From: Balneolaceae bacterium
GTDB taxonomy: Bacteria > Bacteroidota > Rhodothermia > Balneolales > Balneolaceae
Direction of reading: 5' to 3'
DNA: 64,000 bases
Assembly (NCBI GenBank): GCA_034521495.1
Contig: JAXHMK010000009.1
Coordinates: 737,001 to 801,000, forward strand
Shown: piece by piece, positions 1-8,993 of the stretch
Layout of the letters: every line of letters begins with the position of its first letter
Position numbering within the stretch: position 1 is the stretch's first letter
Notes under the pieces: generated by a model
The model's database searches: none
Seen by the model: the letters and a program-made list of their open reading frames with translations, nothing else
What the model was told of the DNA's origin: nothing
Program-made: the position numbers and the translations under genes

Positions 1-1
1 G

Positions 2-544
2 CAGTTTGATCGAAATCCCTCCATGTTTTTTAAAGTGTTGAACCGCCTGAACGATATAGACCTGGAGTTTGATCTGATTTTAGCGGGTGATACTAAACAC
101 AAAAAACCGGAAGAGTTTGAAAAAGCATGGAAACGGTTTGGAGATCAGATCACCCATTTTGGCTATGTGGAAAATGTTGAAAGGTATAGCAAACTTCTTC
201 ACTCGGGAGATATCGTAGTTTCAACGGCCACATACGAGTTTTTCTGTGTGGCGATCATGGAAGCGATCTACTGTGGGTGTCATCCGCTGGTTCCCAATCG
301 ATTACACTATCCCGAACTAATTCCCGAGAGTCTCCATAATCCACTATTGCATGCCCCGGTTTTGTATGATACCGAAGACGACCTGTTTCGCAATCTGAAA
401 AATTTACTTACTGGCGAGACAAAACCGTTACCCAAGGCCTCTCTTCAAAATATCAACAAACATCTGGACTGGAGCCAGATGATTGATCGTTATGACTCTC
501 TTTTTGATGAGTTGAAGGAAACAAAGAGTGTGGCTTCATTTTAA
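2..544 (+). CDS. tRNA-queuosine alpha-mannosyltransferase-like glycosyltransferase, C-terminal part (5' end outside window)
   Basis: The reading frame is open to the window edge (QFDRNPS precedes the first Met at 23), so only the C-terminal ~180 residues are present. The segment resembles the GTDC1/QTMAN family, which adds mannose to queuosine in tRNA. Family-like blocks are RNPSMFFKVL near the start, THFGYVENVERYSKLL, GDIVVSTATYEFF and EAIYCGCHPLVPNRLHYPEL, the nucleotide-sugar binding part of a GT-B fold. The conserved E-F-F after the STA block and the GCxPLxP loop are intact. It ends 22 bp from a converging membrane-protein gene. The family call rests on motif recognition. Another GT4-type enzyme is possible but less likely. 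Confidence 0.72.
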   Translation, partial: QFDRNPSMFFKVLNRLNDIDLEFDLILAGDTKHKKPEEFEKAWKRFGDQITHFGYVENVERYSKLLHSGDIVVSTATYEFFCVAIMEAIYCGCHPLVPNRLHYPELIPESLHNPLLHAPVLYDTEDDLFRNLKNLLTGETKPLPKASLQNINKHLDWSQMIDRYDSLFDELKETKSVASF

Positions 545-566
545 ATCGATTGGTTGAACTCAGCCG

Positions 567-1034
567 TTAAAAAATTCTGAATAACGGACGTGCATCAAAT
601 GGAGAGAACGGCCAGGGGATGGTAATCAGGATGAGTATCAGCCCGATGGTGAACCATACGGCGATCGATTTAAATTTCTTCACATCTTCTGTAAGCCGTT
701 TGGCTTTGGCCGAACCGATGGTGATAAAGACAACCGCAAGGATCATTAAAATACTGTGTTCCATTCCGTAAAACCGAAGGGCAGATTGCTGAACAGCCTC
801 ACCAAAATTACTGAAGAGTTGCCTTATGACGGGGCTAATGCCATAGAGTACAAGGCCCACAAGCAGCTGAACGTGTACAATGATAACCGTGATATTTCGA
901 ATTTTATCATGGCGAGGAGTGTATGTAAGATTTGAAAACCACCCTTTGTATGCCAGGAACATTGTATAGATTAAACTGATTAAAACAAACCAGCGAAGAA
1001 GGGAGTGAAGAATTAAAAAGATGGAATAGAACAT
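567..1034 (-). CDS. four-helix integral membrane protein, cytochrome-b561-like (uncharacterised)
   Basis: A 155-residue protein with four hydrophobic helices at about residues 5-27, 47-68, 89-110 and 122-145. It has histidines in or near the first three helices (LHSLLRW, IIVHVQLL, MEHSILM). The layout resembles small b-type cytochrome-like proteins common in Bacteroidota, so haem or quinone contact is possible, but no definite haem motif is present. It starts with ATG at 1034, has no signal peptide beyond the first helix, and stands alone, converging with the glycosyltransferase. Function unknown. Confidence 0.6.
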   Translation of the reverse strand: MFYSIFLILHSLLRWFVLISLIYTMFLAYKGWFSNLTYTPRHDKIRNITVIIVHVQLLVGLVLYGISPVIRQLFSNFGEAVQQSALRFYGMEHSILMILAVVFITIGSAKAKRLTEDVKKFKSIAVWFTIGLILILITIPWPFSPFDARPLFRIF

Positions 1035-1255
1035 GTCAGGTTTTCAACTTGGATTGATTCATAGTTATTGCGGGGATAAACTAAGCATAATTGCTAAGGG
1101 ATGCCGACTCTTTGGCCCAAAATTTTTACAAGTTGTATTTCTCGTGATGAGGTGATATTCCTACCCGCATGTTTTTTGGCGAATACTTTCGGTTTCTACG
1201 AAGGGTAGAGTGTGTATGTAGAAAAATGATGTACAGGGAAAGTAATTCTTAATCC

Positions 1256-2044
1256 TAAGTGGTTTAATTCCCCGACCTTCTGGGTCGGAAAAGATTAAAG
1301 TCCCCCTTTGAAGCTGACATTACCCATAAAATCTCAATTTTTGAGATGATATCTTTACCAAGGTTTATTGGAAAGGTTGAGTATCATTCATAATAATAGG
1401 CTATCAACCGTAATGTTCACCTTGTTCATCCCGACGCTTCGGGACAAAAGAACCAAAAATTCAAGGCGGTGAAAGAATTGGCGGCGGTCACTGAATCTCT
1501 GCTACCTTTTATCAATGGTCCACCGCGTTTATAGCTTGTTAACATCGTTAAGAGCCGGTATGATAAAAGGTCTCCGCAGATCTTCAGGCTCCCTCAATCC
1601 GCCAATTCTTTCGAGGCCGGAGTTGTTCTGACCCTAAAATAAATCAACTCTAAAACAGCAATGAATAGATGTTGAAGCACCTATTATTCATCTTTCAAAA
1701 AGCGTATTGCAAATCTATTTTTAAAATGATAAACGGATATTTTTCGAAAATATACCTAACAGCTTTACGTCAAGCATTACCAATACTTTACATAGACTAA
1801 ATTAGTCATATTTGAAATTACATGGGTAATGTCAGCCCTTTGAAGGGGGAAAGCGAGCAGAGTGAGCTGGGGGGATGACTATCTGAGTTTTGAATTGACA
1901 AAGTCTTGGTTCTGAAGCATTACACCCCTCCCGGCTAAAGCCGTACTCCCCTCAAGGGGAGATTGATCATCCCCCATTGCCCTCCCGAAGTGTCGGGACA
2001 GGCTCTTCAAAGGGGGACACTTCACAATAAGTGCATAGATTGTT
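1256..2044. repeat. repeat family B, copy 1, split by a 524-bp MITE-like insertion
   Basis: The segment starts around AAGTGGTTTAATTCCCCGAC, continues through CCCCCTTTGAA, is interrupted at 1313-1836, and resumes with GGGGGAAAGCGAGCAGAG. It ends near GCATAGATTGTT. Long stretches match 8725-8993 in the same orientation and 60777-61030 inverted. Copies 1 and 2 carry an extra block (ACACCCCTCCCGGCTAAAGC onward) that copy 3 lacks. There are several internal short hairpins and no convincing reading frame. With the flanking plain DNA this fills the gap 1035-2203, which has no gene I can support. Confidence 0.75.
1313..1836. mobile_element. MITE-like element (family C), 524 bp, perfect 15-bp terminal inverted repeats
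   Basis: The ends are GCTGACATTACCCAT (1313-1327) and its exact reverse complement ATGGGTAATGTCAGC (1822-1836). The element is bracketed by the 8-bp direct repeat CCTTTGAA (1305-1312 and 1837-1844), as expected for a target-site duplication, inside a family-B repeat. The interior is non-coding and folds back: AAAGAATTGGCGGCGG near 1471 pairs with CCGCCAATTCTTT near 1609, and CCTTTTATCA near 1505 pairs with TGATAAAAGG near 1560. No transposase is encoded, so it would need a transposase from elsewhere. Its TIR and interior resemble the 339-bp family A. Confidence 0.8.
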
Positions 2045-2203
2045 GACAATTTTTGAATGAAACATATCAGAAATCATGTAGCTGACGAATAATCTGATAA
2101 TCTTAAATATTCTAACTTCAGGATGCAGTGAGCCTGTTAAAATTTGTATTATACACAGACGAAATTGATTTAAATACAATGCGATTAAAAAGCGGTGGTT
2201 ACT

Positions 2204-3199
2204 ATGCAATACAGGCAATTTGGCAATACGGATCTGAAAGTAAGTGAAGTGGGATTTGGTACATGGGGAATTGGCGGGCCGGCCATGGCCGGTGATATTC
2301 CCCTCGGCTGGGGAGATGTAGATGATGATACATCCATTAAAGCTCTTGAAAAAGCCTATGACCTCGGAGTGAATTTCTATGATACGGCTGACTTTTATGG
2401 CCTTGGCCACTCAGAGGAGTTACTCGGTAACGTTTTTAGTGATAAGAAAGATGTGATTATTGCCAGCAAGGTCGGGCATCGGCTGGATGAAGACGAATCG
2501 ATCTATGTGGATTACACCTATGAGCATATTGTGAATTCCTGCGAGAATAGTTTAAAGCGTTTAAAAAGAGACGTGATCGATTTTTATCAATTGCACACCG
2601 CAAAGCTGAATCATCTGGAACAGGGTGAATGTATTGAGGCGATGGAGAAACTGAAGAGTGACGGGAAAATTCGTTATTGGGGTGTCTCTCTGAATACTTA
2701 TAATCCTTATCCTGAGGCTGATTTTATCTTTGAAAAAAATATAGGGCATGGTTTACAGGTGGTTTTGAATATTATCAATCAGCGAAGTCTTGAGATTATT
2801 CAACAAGCAGATAAAAGAGGAATGGGAATTATCGCACGAATGCCCCTGCAGTTTGGGCTGCTTACCGGAAAATTCGATAAGGATACCCGTTTTGATGAGG
2901 ATGATCACCGATATTTTCGATTGAAACCACCCATCCTGGAAGCCTCGCTTGATGCTCTCGAAGAAGTTTGGCCGTTAACAGAGAAATATGGTGTGACTAA
3001 AACAGAACTGGCTTTGAGTTTTATCTTGAGCTTTGAAGGGGTGTCAACAGTAATTCCCGGCATAAAAACAGAGGAACAAGCCGTAAAAAATACACAGGGA
3101 ATTGTGAAGTTATCGGATGAGGATCGGGAATCTATTCGTACATTATTTGATCAAAAGTTTGACAATCTCTTGGAGCAAATGAAGGAGAGTGAGAGTTGA
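2204..3199 (+). CDS. aldo/keto reductase
   Basis: About 331 residues, an NAD(P)H-dependent oxidoreductase of the TIM-barrel aldo/keto reductase family. The catalytic tetrad is visible: Asp in NFYDTADFYG, Tyr in the same motif, Lys in IIASKVGH and His in DFYQLHTAKL. The C-terminal SFILSFEGVSTVIPG segment fits the coenzyme-binding loop. ATG at 2204 is preferred over the in-frame GTG at 2195 because MQYRQFG aligns with the usual family start and a GGTGG sits just upstream. It is the first of three family members in the window (others at 11245 and 12926), which are clearly different from each other. Substrate unknown. Confidence 0.88.
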   Translation: MQYRQFGNTDLKVSEVGFGTWGIGGPAMAGDIPLGWGDVDDDTSIKALEKAYDLGVNFYDTADFYGLGHSEELLGNVFSDKKDVIIASKVGHRLDEDESIYVDYTYEHIVNSCENSLKRLKRDVIDFYQLHTAKLNHLEQGECIEAMEKLKSDGKIRYWGVSLNTYNPYPEADFIFEKNIGHGLQVVLNIINQRSLEIIQQADKRGMGIIARMPLQFGLLTGKFDKDTRFDEDDHRYFRLKPPILEASLDALEEVWPLTEKYGVTKTELALSFILSFEGVSTVIPGIKTEEQAVKNTQGIVKLSDEDRESIRTLFDQKFDNLLEQMKESES

Positions 3200-3246
3200 G
3201 AATTGGATAAAAGGCGTCCGAATTTATTTCTGGAGAGTAATTACGA

Positions 3247-3562
3247 GAGGGCTTTGCAAAACCGTGGTTATTGGTCAATCTGAACTCGATTCAGATTCTC
3301 CATTCGTCTTTATAGCCAGTATCTGGAGATCCTGAATCCCCCTAGTGTTACGATCTTTAAATAAGTATAGTCAATCAGGTAGCCACAAAAACACGAAACC
3401 ACAAAATTATTTGTGTTTTTGTGCTTTTGTGGCCTCTTTTCAAGTTGACTATTAAATTGATTTATTGATCCTGACACTAAATTAATTTACTGGTTGCGAC
3501 ACTAGGGAGGGATCCCTATGAGAAAGTTCAGGATGACGGTCAGAGTTTTGCAAAGCCTTCTC
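3247..3562. repeat. repeat family D, copy 1, split by a family-E element
   Basis: The outer parts match 14077-14227 almost base for base: GAGGGCTTTGCAAAACC at the left, the GAACTCGATTCAGATTCTCC block, and GGATGACGGTCAGAGTTTTG at the right. The two ends (AGGGCTTTGCA / TGCAAAGCCTT) form an inverted repeat, so the intact unit is a foldback of about 150 bp. Here it is opened between CTGAATCCCCC and GGAGGGATCC by the element at 3343-3504. This and the next entries fill the 860-bp gap before the histidine kinase. Confidence 0.75.
3343..3504 (-). repeat. repeat family E, copy 1 (162-bp foldback, inserted in family D)
   Basis: Bounded by TAGTGT and ACACTA. Nested stems pair TAGTCAA with TTGACTA and GCCACAAAAACACGAAA with the facing TTTTTGTGCTTTTGTGGC. 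It matches 17541-17705 and 33010-33170 in reverse orientation. It is absent from the second family-D copy, so it is a recent insertion relative to family D. No reading frame of note. Confidence 0.75.
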
Positions 3563-3641
3563 TAAGATTTTTCCTGTGGTTTCCGTCACATAACCGTTAT
3601 TCCAGAATGGTTCCCCCAAGCTTTTTTGCAAATGGAAAAGG

Positions 3642-3676
3642 GGCACAAGTGACGCTTCGCTTAACACTTGCGCCAG
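3642..3676. repeat. short palindromic repeat family F, copy 1
   Basis: GGCACAAGTG and CACTTGCGCC form a 10-bp stem (one mismatch) around ACGCTTCGCTTAA. Similar units lie at 17377, 51516, 52975 and 57326, often next to TTTTTTGCAAA and GGGG. It is REP-like in size and placement. Confidence 0.65.
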
Positions 3677-3770
3677 ACAGAGCATCTCTCAGGGAGTCCT
3701 TCGGACAAGACAACATAGAAAACCTAAAGACGTTATCTATTGGCTGGCAACAGTTTATATACAAAAATGA

Positions 3771-3794
3771 TGAAATTACATGGGTAATGTCAGC
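3771..3794. repeat. solo end of a family-C element
   Basis: Twenty-four bases ending in ATGGGTAATGTCAGC are identical to the right end of the family-C element at 1813-1836. No matching left end (GCTGACATTACCCAT) was found upstream, so this is a fragment or a solo terminus. Confidence 0.6.
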
Positions 3795-4063
3795 TCCCGA
3801 AAAGTCCCTTATGGTGGAAACCCCACCTAAAAATTTAAGAGGGGATTAGAAGGAAGTATTTCAAAGCCCCCCTAAAGAAATATCAGCAATATAAATAATA
3901 GGTTAAGTGTACTTATAATTATAACGTGTTGGTGTAACTTTTTGGAATAGTAAACGGTGCTAAACTTTGTTAATATACAAGTATAAGAGTCATGTGTGAT
4001 AAAGCTTAATAAGTGCTCACCCATTTATCTAAACCGGGCTTAATAGGTTAAAATGTATAGGTT

Positions 4064-7000
4064 ATGACGAATAAAAAACGTACTGAGAGAGATGAAGTAA
4101 AAGAAAAATCGAACCACCAAATCTACACACAGAGAGAACACTACCGGTTTGTCTTTGAGAACTCCATAGCGGCGCTATTTATTACACGGCCCGATGGCAC
4201 TATTCTTGAGGCAAACAAAGCCGCATGCCGTATGTTCGGTTACACGGAAGAGGAGTTCAAGAAACAGGGAATGCAGGGTATGATCGATCCGAAGTCACCG
4301 GACTTCTCTGAGAAACTGAAGGAACGAGAAGAGAAGGGCAGTACGTCAGGTGAAGTGATTGGGATTCGGAAAAACGGAAAAAGATTTTGGTGTGAGTTTT
4401 CATCATCTATTTTTGCCGATGCTGACGGCAATAAAATGGTTAGTATAGAGCTGATCGACATGTTCGATACGACGGACAGGCAAGAGAGCCTGAAGGGAGT
4501 GATGAACAATGTGCCCGGCGTAATCTATCGATATGTGACGAAACCGGATGGATTTGAAAAAATACACTTTGTAACCGGCGAAGTGAAGCAGGTTTTGGGT
4601 TTCAATCCCGATGATATTTTTAAAGACAAAAGCCTTGGATGGAAGAATATTCACAAGGATGACGTGGACCGTGTGATTCAGTCCATGAATGAATCTGCGG
4701 AGAAGAACACAAAATGGGTGTGTGAGTACCGGTATCACCATCCGGATGGTACCACGCGCTGGCTGCGGGGAATGGGTAATCCGGTCAGTAAGAAAGACGG
4801 CCGTGTGGTCTGGGATTCCATTGTGATTGATATTACCAAAGAGAAACAGGCGGAATTGAACCTGAAACTGATGGAATCGGTGGTGACCGAGGCCAACGAC
4901 GCGGTTTTGATTACGAAAGCGGAACCGGTTGAGGCCCCTGAAGGCCCTGAGATCGTCTACGTAAACCGAAGTTTTGAGAAAATGACGGGCTACACGGCCG
5001 AAGATGTAATCGGGAAAACGCCCCGCATACTGCAAGGGGCGAATACCGGGTCGAAGCAGCTTCAAGAATTACGTAATGCAATTCGAAACCGGGAAAGCGT
5101 GGAAGTGGAGCTTCTCAACTACAACAAAAGTGGTGATGAGTACTGGGTGAATATTTCGCTGAGCCCAATGTTTGAAAGGGGCAAATGTACACATTTTATA
5201 TCTATCCAGAAGGATATAACCGATCGTAAACTTCAGGAACTTCAGAAAGCACTTTCGTCCGAAATAAGTTTGATTTTTAACAGAGAAGAAACCGTAAGAA
5301 GTGCCCTGCAATCTTCGCTGGATGAAATTGCCAGTCTGCACTACTTTGATGCGGTTGAATTTTGGCTTGCGGATAGAGACCGAACATTGATGAATCTTGC
5401 GGCCCATTCGATTGGAAATCCTGAAATAGAACAATTTTATACAGACGGGAAAAAAGTTGAGGTATTTAAAAAAGGAGAGGGCCTGCCAGGTAAAACATGG
5501 AAGCAAAAGAAGAACTTGTTCTGGAGAAACCTGGATAAACGAAAAACATTTATCCGGCGGGAAAAAGCCGCAAAAGCCGGAGTAAAAACCGCGTTCAGTT
5601 TCCCCGTAATCGATGAAGAGGATGTACTGGGTGTACTTGTTTTGTTAGCATCGAAAGATCTGAAAAGTGAACGTTATTATGTGGATCTGTTTAAAGAGTT
5701 AGCAGATCAGTTTGCATCCGAAATTAAACGCAAAGAAGTTGAGGAAGAACTCTCAAGAATATTTAACTCTGCCCCGGACGTGATCTGCATTGCGGGGCTC
5801 GACGGTTATTATAAAAAAGTAAATCCGGCAATGAGCGAGCTGCTGGGATATACCGAAAAAGAATTATTGAATACGCCAATCATTGAATTTGTGCATCCGG
5901 CAGATAAACAGAAAACAGAGGAGGAGTTTGAGGCATTAAACAGGGGAGAAGGGAATCACTATTTCGAGAACCGCCATATCACCAAATCGGGGAAAGTAAT
6001 CTGGTTGTCGTGGACTACAAAACCCTTTTATGATGAAAAGATCACATACAGCGTAGCTAAAGACGTAACGGAAGAAAAGGAGCTTCGGCAGCTCCTTGAC
6101 CGGGCGAACCGGCTTGCCAAAATAGGGAGCTGGGAGGTGGATTTAATCAATGAAGAGGTGTATTGGTCTGACATTACCCGGCAGATCCACGAAGAGGAAC
6201 CGGACTTTGAGCCTGACCTTGATGCTGTTTTAAACTATTATAAAGAAGGAGAGGCCAGGGAACTTATCCAGCAGGCAGCCGAAGAGACGATGAAAAACGG
6301 CACTCCGTGGGATCTTGAACTGCCCATCATCACGGCTAAGGGAAATGAGAAATGGATCAGGACGATAGGAAAAGCTGAGATTGTAAATGGCAAACCGGTT
6401 CGGATATACGGCAGCTTTCAGGATATTCATAAAAGAAAAACGGCCGAAGAGAAGCTAAAAGAAAAAACCAGGCAGCTTGATGCTATAGCACGTTTTAATG
6501 CCTTATTGATCAAAGAAGATGACTGGTTTCGAGCCCTGGACAAAAGCCTTGAGCAGTTCGGTGAAGTTGCCGGGGCGGACAGGGTCTACTTTTTTGAACA
6601 CTCCATTCTGCATGAAACCGGTCAGGATGCTATATCCATGAAGGCGGAATGGGTATCGGAGGGAACGACCCGCGAAATTGATAACCCCAATCACCAGAAT
6701 CATCCGTTTGATGATATTCAGAGTTTTATGGATCAAGTGATCCATGAAGGTGGGTTTAATAAAGTAGTATCGGAAATTGAGGACAAGGAGCTAGCGGAAT
6801 TTATTTCAGGCCAGCAGATCAAATCGATTCTTGCTCTGCCGGTTTTTACCAATAAGCAGTTCAGAGGCTTCATGGGATTTGATGATTGCGTAAATGAAAG
6901 GATCTGGAGTGAAGAGGAAGTTACGTTTCTAAAAACGATTGCGATTAATCTTGGATCGGCTATCGAAAATAAGATTTCGAAAGAGCGGATACTGAAAAGT

Positions 7001-8044
7001 GAATCAAGACTCCAGGGTATTATCGATTCACAGACGAATTATATTATCCGAACGGATCTGGAAGGATACTATACATACTATAATCCCAAATTTAAGGAAG
7101 AGTATGGGTGGATTCATGACAAGGATAACCTTGAAGGAACCCACAGTATGATTTCAATTAAGGAGTATCACCATGACCGTGTGAGACAGGTTGTGGACCA
7201 GTGTATGAACAATCCCAATGAAGTATACCAGGTAGAGATTGATAAACCGGGTAAAAATGGAAAGATAAAAACCACTCTGTGGGATTTTGTATGCCTGACA
7301 GACAACGCCGGGAAGCCCACCGAAATACAGTGCGTTGGAATTGATATTACTGAAAAGAAAGTGAGTGAAACAGAGCTGAAAGAGTCGCTTCGGGAAAAAG
7401 AGGTGCTGCTGGCAGAGATTCATCACAGGGTAAAAAATAATCTTGCTGTTGTTTCTGCCATGATGCAGCTGCAGGCCTACGAAGAAGAGAATGAACTGAT
7501 TGAAGAAAAATTGAATGCCAGTATTTCGAGGATTCACACAATGGCTACCATACACGAAATACTATATCAGTCTGGTAATTTTTCAAAATTGTCTTTCTCC
7601 AAAATTTTAGAAAAGTTAATTGAAAGTATATCGTCCACGATGGGTCAGGATAAGAACATTGACGTTCGGTTTACTCCTGTACCCCTGGAATTGAATATAA
7701 ATCAGGCAATACCCTGTGCATTAATTGTGAATGAAGTGATAACCAATGTGTATAAACACGCTTTTAAAGGTAGAAAAAAAGGTATTCTTGATGTTAACCT
7801 ATCCATAGTTAATGATTCGGTTGATATTGAGATTAAAGATAACGGTATAGGGTTGCCCAAATCCTTTACCAGCCAGGATGCAAAATCACTGGGAATACAC
7901 CTTATAAAAACCCTGGCTTTACAGCTCGAAGCAGAATACAGTTTTAACAGTAGCGGCAAGGGTACCGAATTTCGGCTTCGTTTTACGAAAGCAGATATTA
8001 GGGGAAGTGGAAATGCTCAGCTAAGCGGATCTATAGCTCCATAA
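4064..8044 (+). CDS. cytoplasmic multi-PAS/GAF sensor histidine kinase (HisKA_2 type)
   Basis: A 1326-residue soluble kinase with no transmembrane helix or signal peptide. Approximate order: PAS 25-140, PAS 140-265, PAS 270-390, GAF 392-557, PAS 558-675, PAS 680-795, GAF 805-970, PAS 980-1100, HisKA_2 1105-1190, HATPase 1210-1315. The phosphoacceptor His is in EIHHRVKNNLAVVS (second His about 1121). The N box is IVNEVITNVYKHAF, the G1 box DNGIGLP and the G2 box GKGTEF. The third PAS has the LOV-like stretch GKTPRILQG with Pro where flavin-binding LOV domains carry the reactive Cys, so blue-light photochemistry is not expected. No receiver domain or response-regulator gene is adjacent. Signals are unknown. 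Confidence 0.9.
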   Translation: MTNKKRTERDEVKEKSNHQIYTQREHYRFVFENSIAALFITRPDGTILEANKAACRMFGYTEEEFKKQGMQGMIDPKSPDFSEKLKEREEKGSTSGEVIGIRKNGKRFWCEFSSSIFADADGNKMVSIELIDMFDTTDRQESLKGVMNNVPGVIYRYVTKPDGFEKIHFVTGEVKQVLGFNPDDIFKDKSLGWKNIHKDDVDRVIQSMNESAEKNTKWVCEYRYHHPDGTTRWLRGMGNPVSKKDGRVVWDSIVIDITKEKQAELNLKLMESVVTEANDAVLITKAEPVEAPEGPEIVYVNRSFEKMTGYTAEDVIGKTPRILQGANTGSKQLQELRNAIRNRESVEVELLNYNKSGDEYWVNISLSPMFERGKCTHFISIQKDITDRKLQELQKALSSEISLIFNREETVRSALQSSLDEIASLHYFDAVEFWLADRDRTLMNLAAHSIGNPEIEQFYTDGKKVEVFKKGEGLPGKTWKQKKNLFWRNLDKRKTFIRREKAAKAGVKTAFSFPVIDEEDVLGVLVLLASKDLKSERYYVDLFKELADQFASEIKRKEVEEELSRIFNSAPDVICIAGLDGYYKKVNPAMSELLGYTEKELLNTPIIEFVHPADKQKTEEEFEALNRGEGNHYFENRHITKSGKVIWLSWTTKPFYDEKITYSVAKDVTEEKELRQLLDRANRLAKIGSWEVDLINEEVYWSDITRQIHEEEPDFEPDLDAVLNYYKEGEARELIQQAAEETMKNGTPWDLELPIITAKGNEKWIRTIGKAEIVNGKPVRIYGSFQDIHKRKTAEEKLKEKTRQLDAIARFNALLIKEDDWFRALDKSLEQFGEVAGADRVYFFEHSILHETGQDAISMKAEWVSEGTTREIDNPNHQNHPFDDIQSFMDQVIHEGGFNKVVSEIEDKELAEFISGQQIKSILALPVFTNKQFRGFMGFDDCVNERIWSEEEVTFLKTIAINLGSAIENKISKERILKSESRLQGIIDSQTNYIIRTDLEGYYTYYNPKFKEEYGWIHDKDNLEGTHSMISIKEYHHDRVRQVVDQCMNNPNEVYQVEIDKPGKNGKIKTTLWDFVCLTDNAGKPTEIQCVGIDITEKKVSETELKESLREKEVLLAEIHHRVKNNLAVVSAMMQLQAYEEENELIEEKLNASISRIHTMATIHEILYQSGNFSKLSFSKILEKLIESISSTMGQDKNIDVRFTPVPLELNINQAIPCALIVNEVITNVYKHAFKGRKKGILDVNLSIVNDSVDIEIKDNGIGLPKSFTSQDAKSLGIHLIKTLALQLEAEYSFNSSGKGTEFRLRFTKADIRGSGNAQLSGSIAP

Positions 8045-8074
8045 ATTTTATCGCTAAAATCAACCGTGATTTAT

Positions 8075-8413
8075 GAGGACTTACCCCATTATTGTAAGTG
8101 TAAACTTATTGCATGTTGTATGTCCTTTTGTCTTGATACAAAAGAACGAAAAATCAAGACTGTGAATACTTGGCGGCGGACACGAGTTCACCGTGGAATC
8201 CTTTCAATGGTCCATCACGCTTTCAGCCCTTAAATTTCGCTTCTCACCGGTATGAAAGGATTCTTCTCACGGTTCTCTCGTTGTCCTTTTTCCCGCCAAC
8301 TATTCAAGGTCGGTTATTTTCCCAAAATCACCATTTCCACTTGTTAAATGTATTAAACTACTGTTATTTAATATTTTAGCATACTTAAACTTAAAATTTC
8401 GGGGTAACTTCTC
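8075..8413. mobile_element. MITE-like element family A, copy 1 (339 bp)
   Basis: The left end is GAGGACTTACCCC and the right end GGGGTAACTTCTC; as inverted repeats they match at 11 of 13 positions. TGATTTAT lies directly on both sides (8067-8074, 8414-8421). Inside are a small hairpin at 8122-8147 (GTCCTTTTGT / ACAAAAGAAC) and a large interrupted stem joining ACCGTGGAATCCTTTCA (8190) to TGAAAGGATTCTTCTCACGG (8253). The length equals copies at 36117 and 42813. A second left end (GAGGACTTGCCCC) follows at 8422, so this copy may sit beside an older one. Non-coding. Confidence 0.82.
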
Positions 8414-8529
8414 TGATTTATGAGGACTTGCCCCATTTTTTTAAGCAAATAATTAGCAATGACGATGAAATTTCTCTCGGTTTTTGAAACGTCCCCAACC
8501 GTCGGGACCAAGGAGTTTTTGCGATCAAA

Positions 8530-8724
8530 AGCCCCGAAGGGGCGTCATCAATAGCATAGGACGGAGTCCTATGTATTGGGAATCATAGGAATAGTGTAGC
8601 CCTGAAAGGGCGCAAGCTTTCCCCTGACAATCTCTTGGGCTTACGCCCTTTCAGGGCTGATCGAATGAAATGCGTTATTTTTCATAGGGTTTCACCCCAT
8701 GCTATTGATGACGCCCCTTTCGGG
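8530..8724. repeat. 195-bp foldback repeat
   Basis: CCCGAAGGGGCGTCATCAAT (from 8533) is the near-exact reverse complement of ATTGATGACGCCCCTTTCGG (from 8704); the arms run about 25 bases to a shared ATGCTATT/AATAGCAT. An inner stem pairs GCCCTGAAAGGGCG (about 8600) with CGCCCTTTCAGGGC (about 8644). It joins directly to family B copy 2. No coding potential seen. Confidence 0.7.
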
Positions 8725-8993
8725 AGAAGGGGGAAGCGAACAGAGTGAGCTGGGGGATGATGTTCTGAGTTTTGAATTGACAAAGTCTTGGTTCTGAGGC
8801 ATTACACCCCTCCCGGCTAAAGCCGTACTCCCCTCAAGGGGAGATTGATCATCCCCCATTGCCCTCCCGAAGTGTCGGGACAGGCTCTTCAAAGGGGGAC
8901 ACTTCACAATAAGTGCAACCATTGTTAAAAAAATTTGGATTATAAGTTGATACCTCGTGGGCTTTGCCCCGAGGTAGTTCATTGCAAAACGAA
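8725..8993. repeat. repeat family B, copy 2
   Basis: It matches the right part of the 1256-2044 copy from AGGGGGAAGCGAACAGAG to ACACTTCACAATAAGTGCA, then continues through TTGATACCTCGTGGGCTTTG and GAGGTAGTTCATT, which also ends copy 3 at 60777. The left CCGACC...GGTCGG hairpin is missing here. Confidence 0.72.

Noticed and set aside
3607-3849. An 80-residue open frame beginning at ATG-like 3607.
   Set aside because: It crosses a family-F hairpin and the solo C end, with no homology pattern and no ribosome-binding site.
4240-7959. Many open frames on the minus strand under the histidine kinase gene.
   Set aside because: They are antisense shadows of a real, domain-rich gene.
8170-8379. A 69-residue open frame inside the MITE copy at 8075-8413.
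   Set aside because: It exists only because the repeat has few stops; the frame is not kept across the three copies, and the sequence is a foldback.
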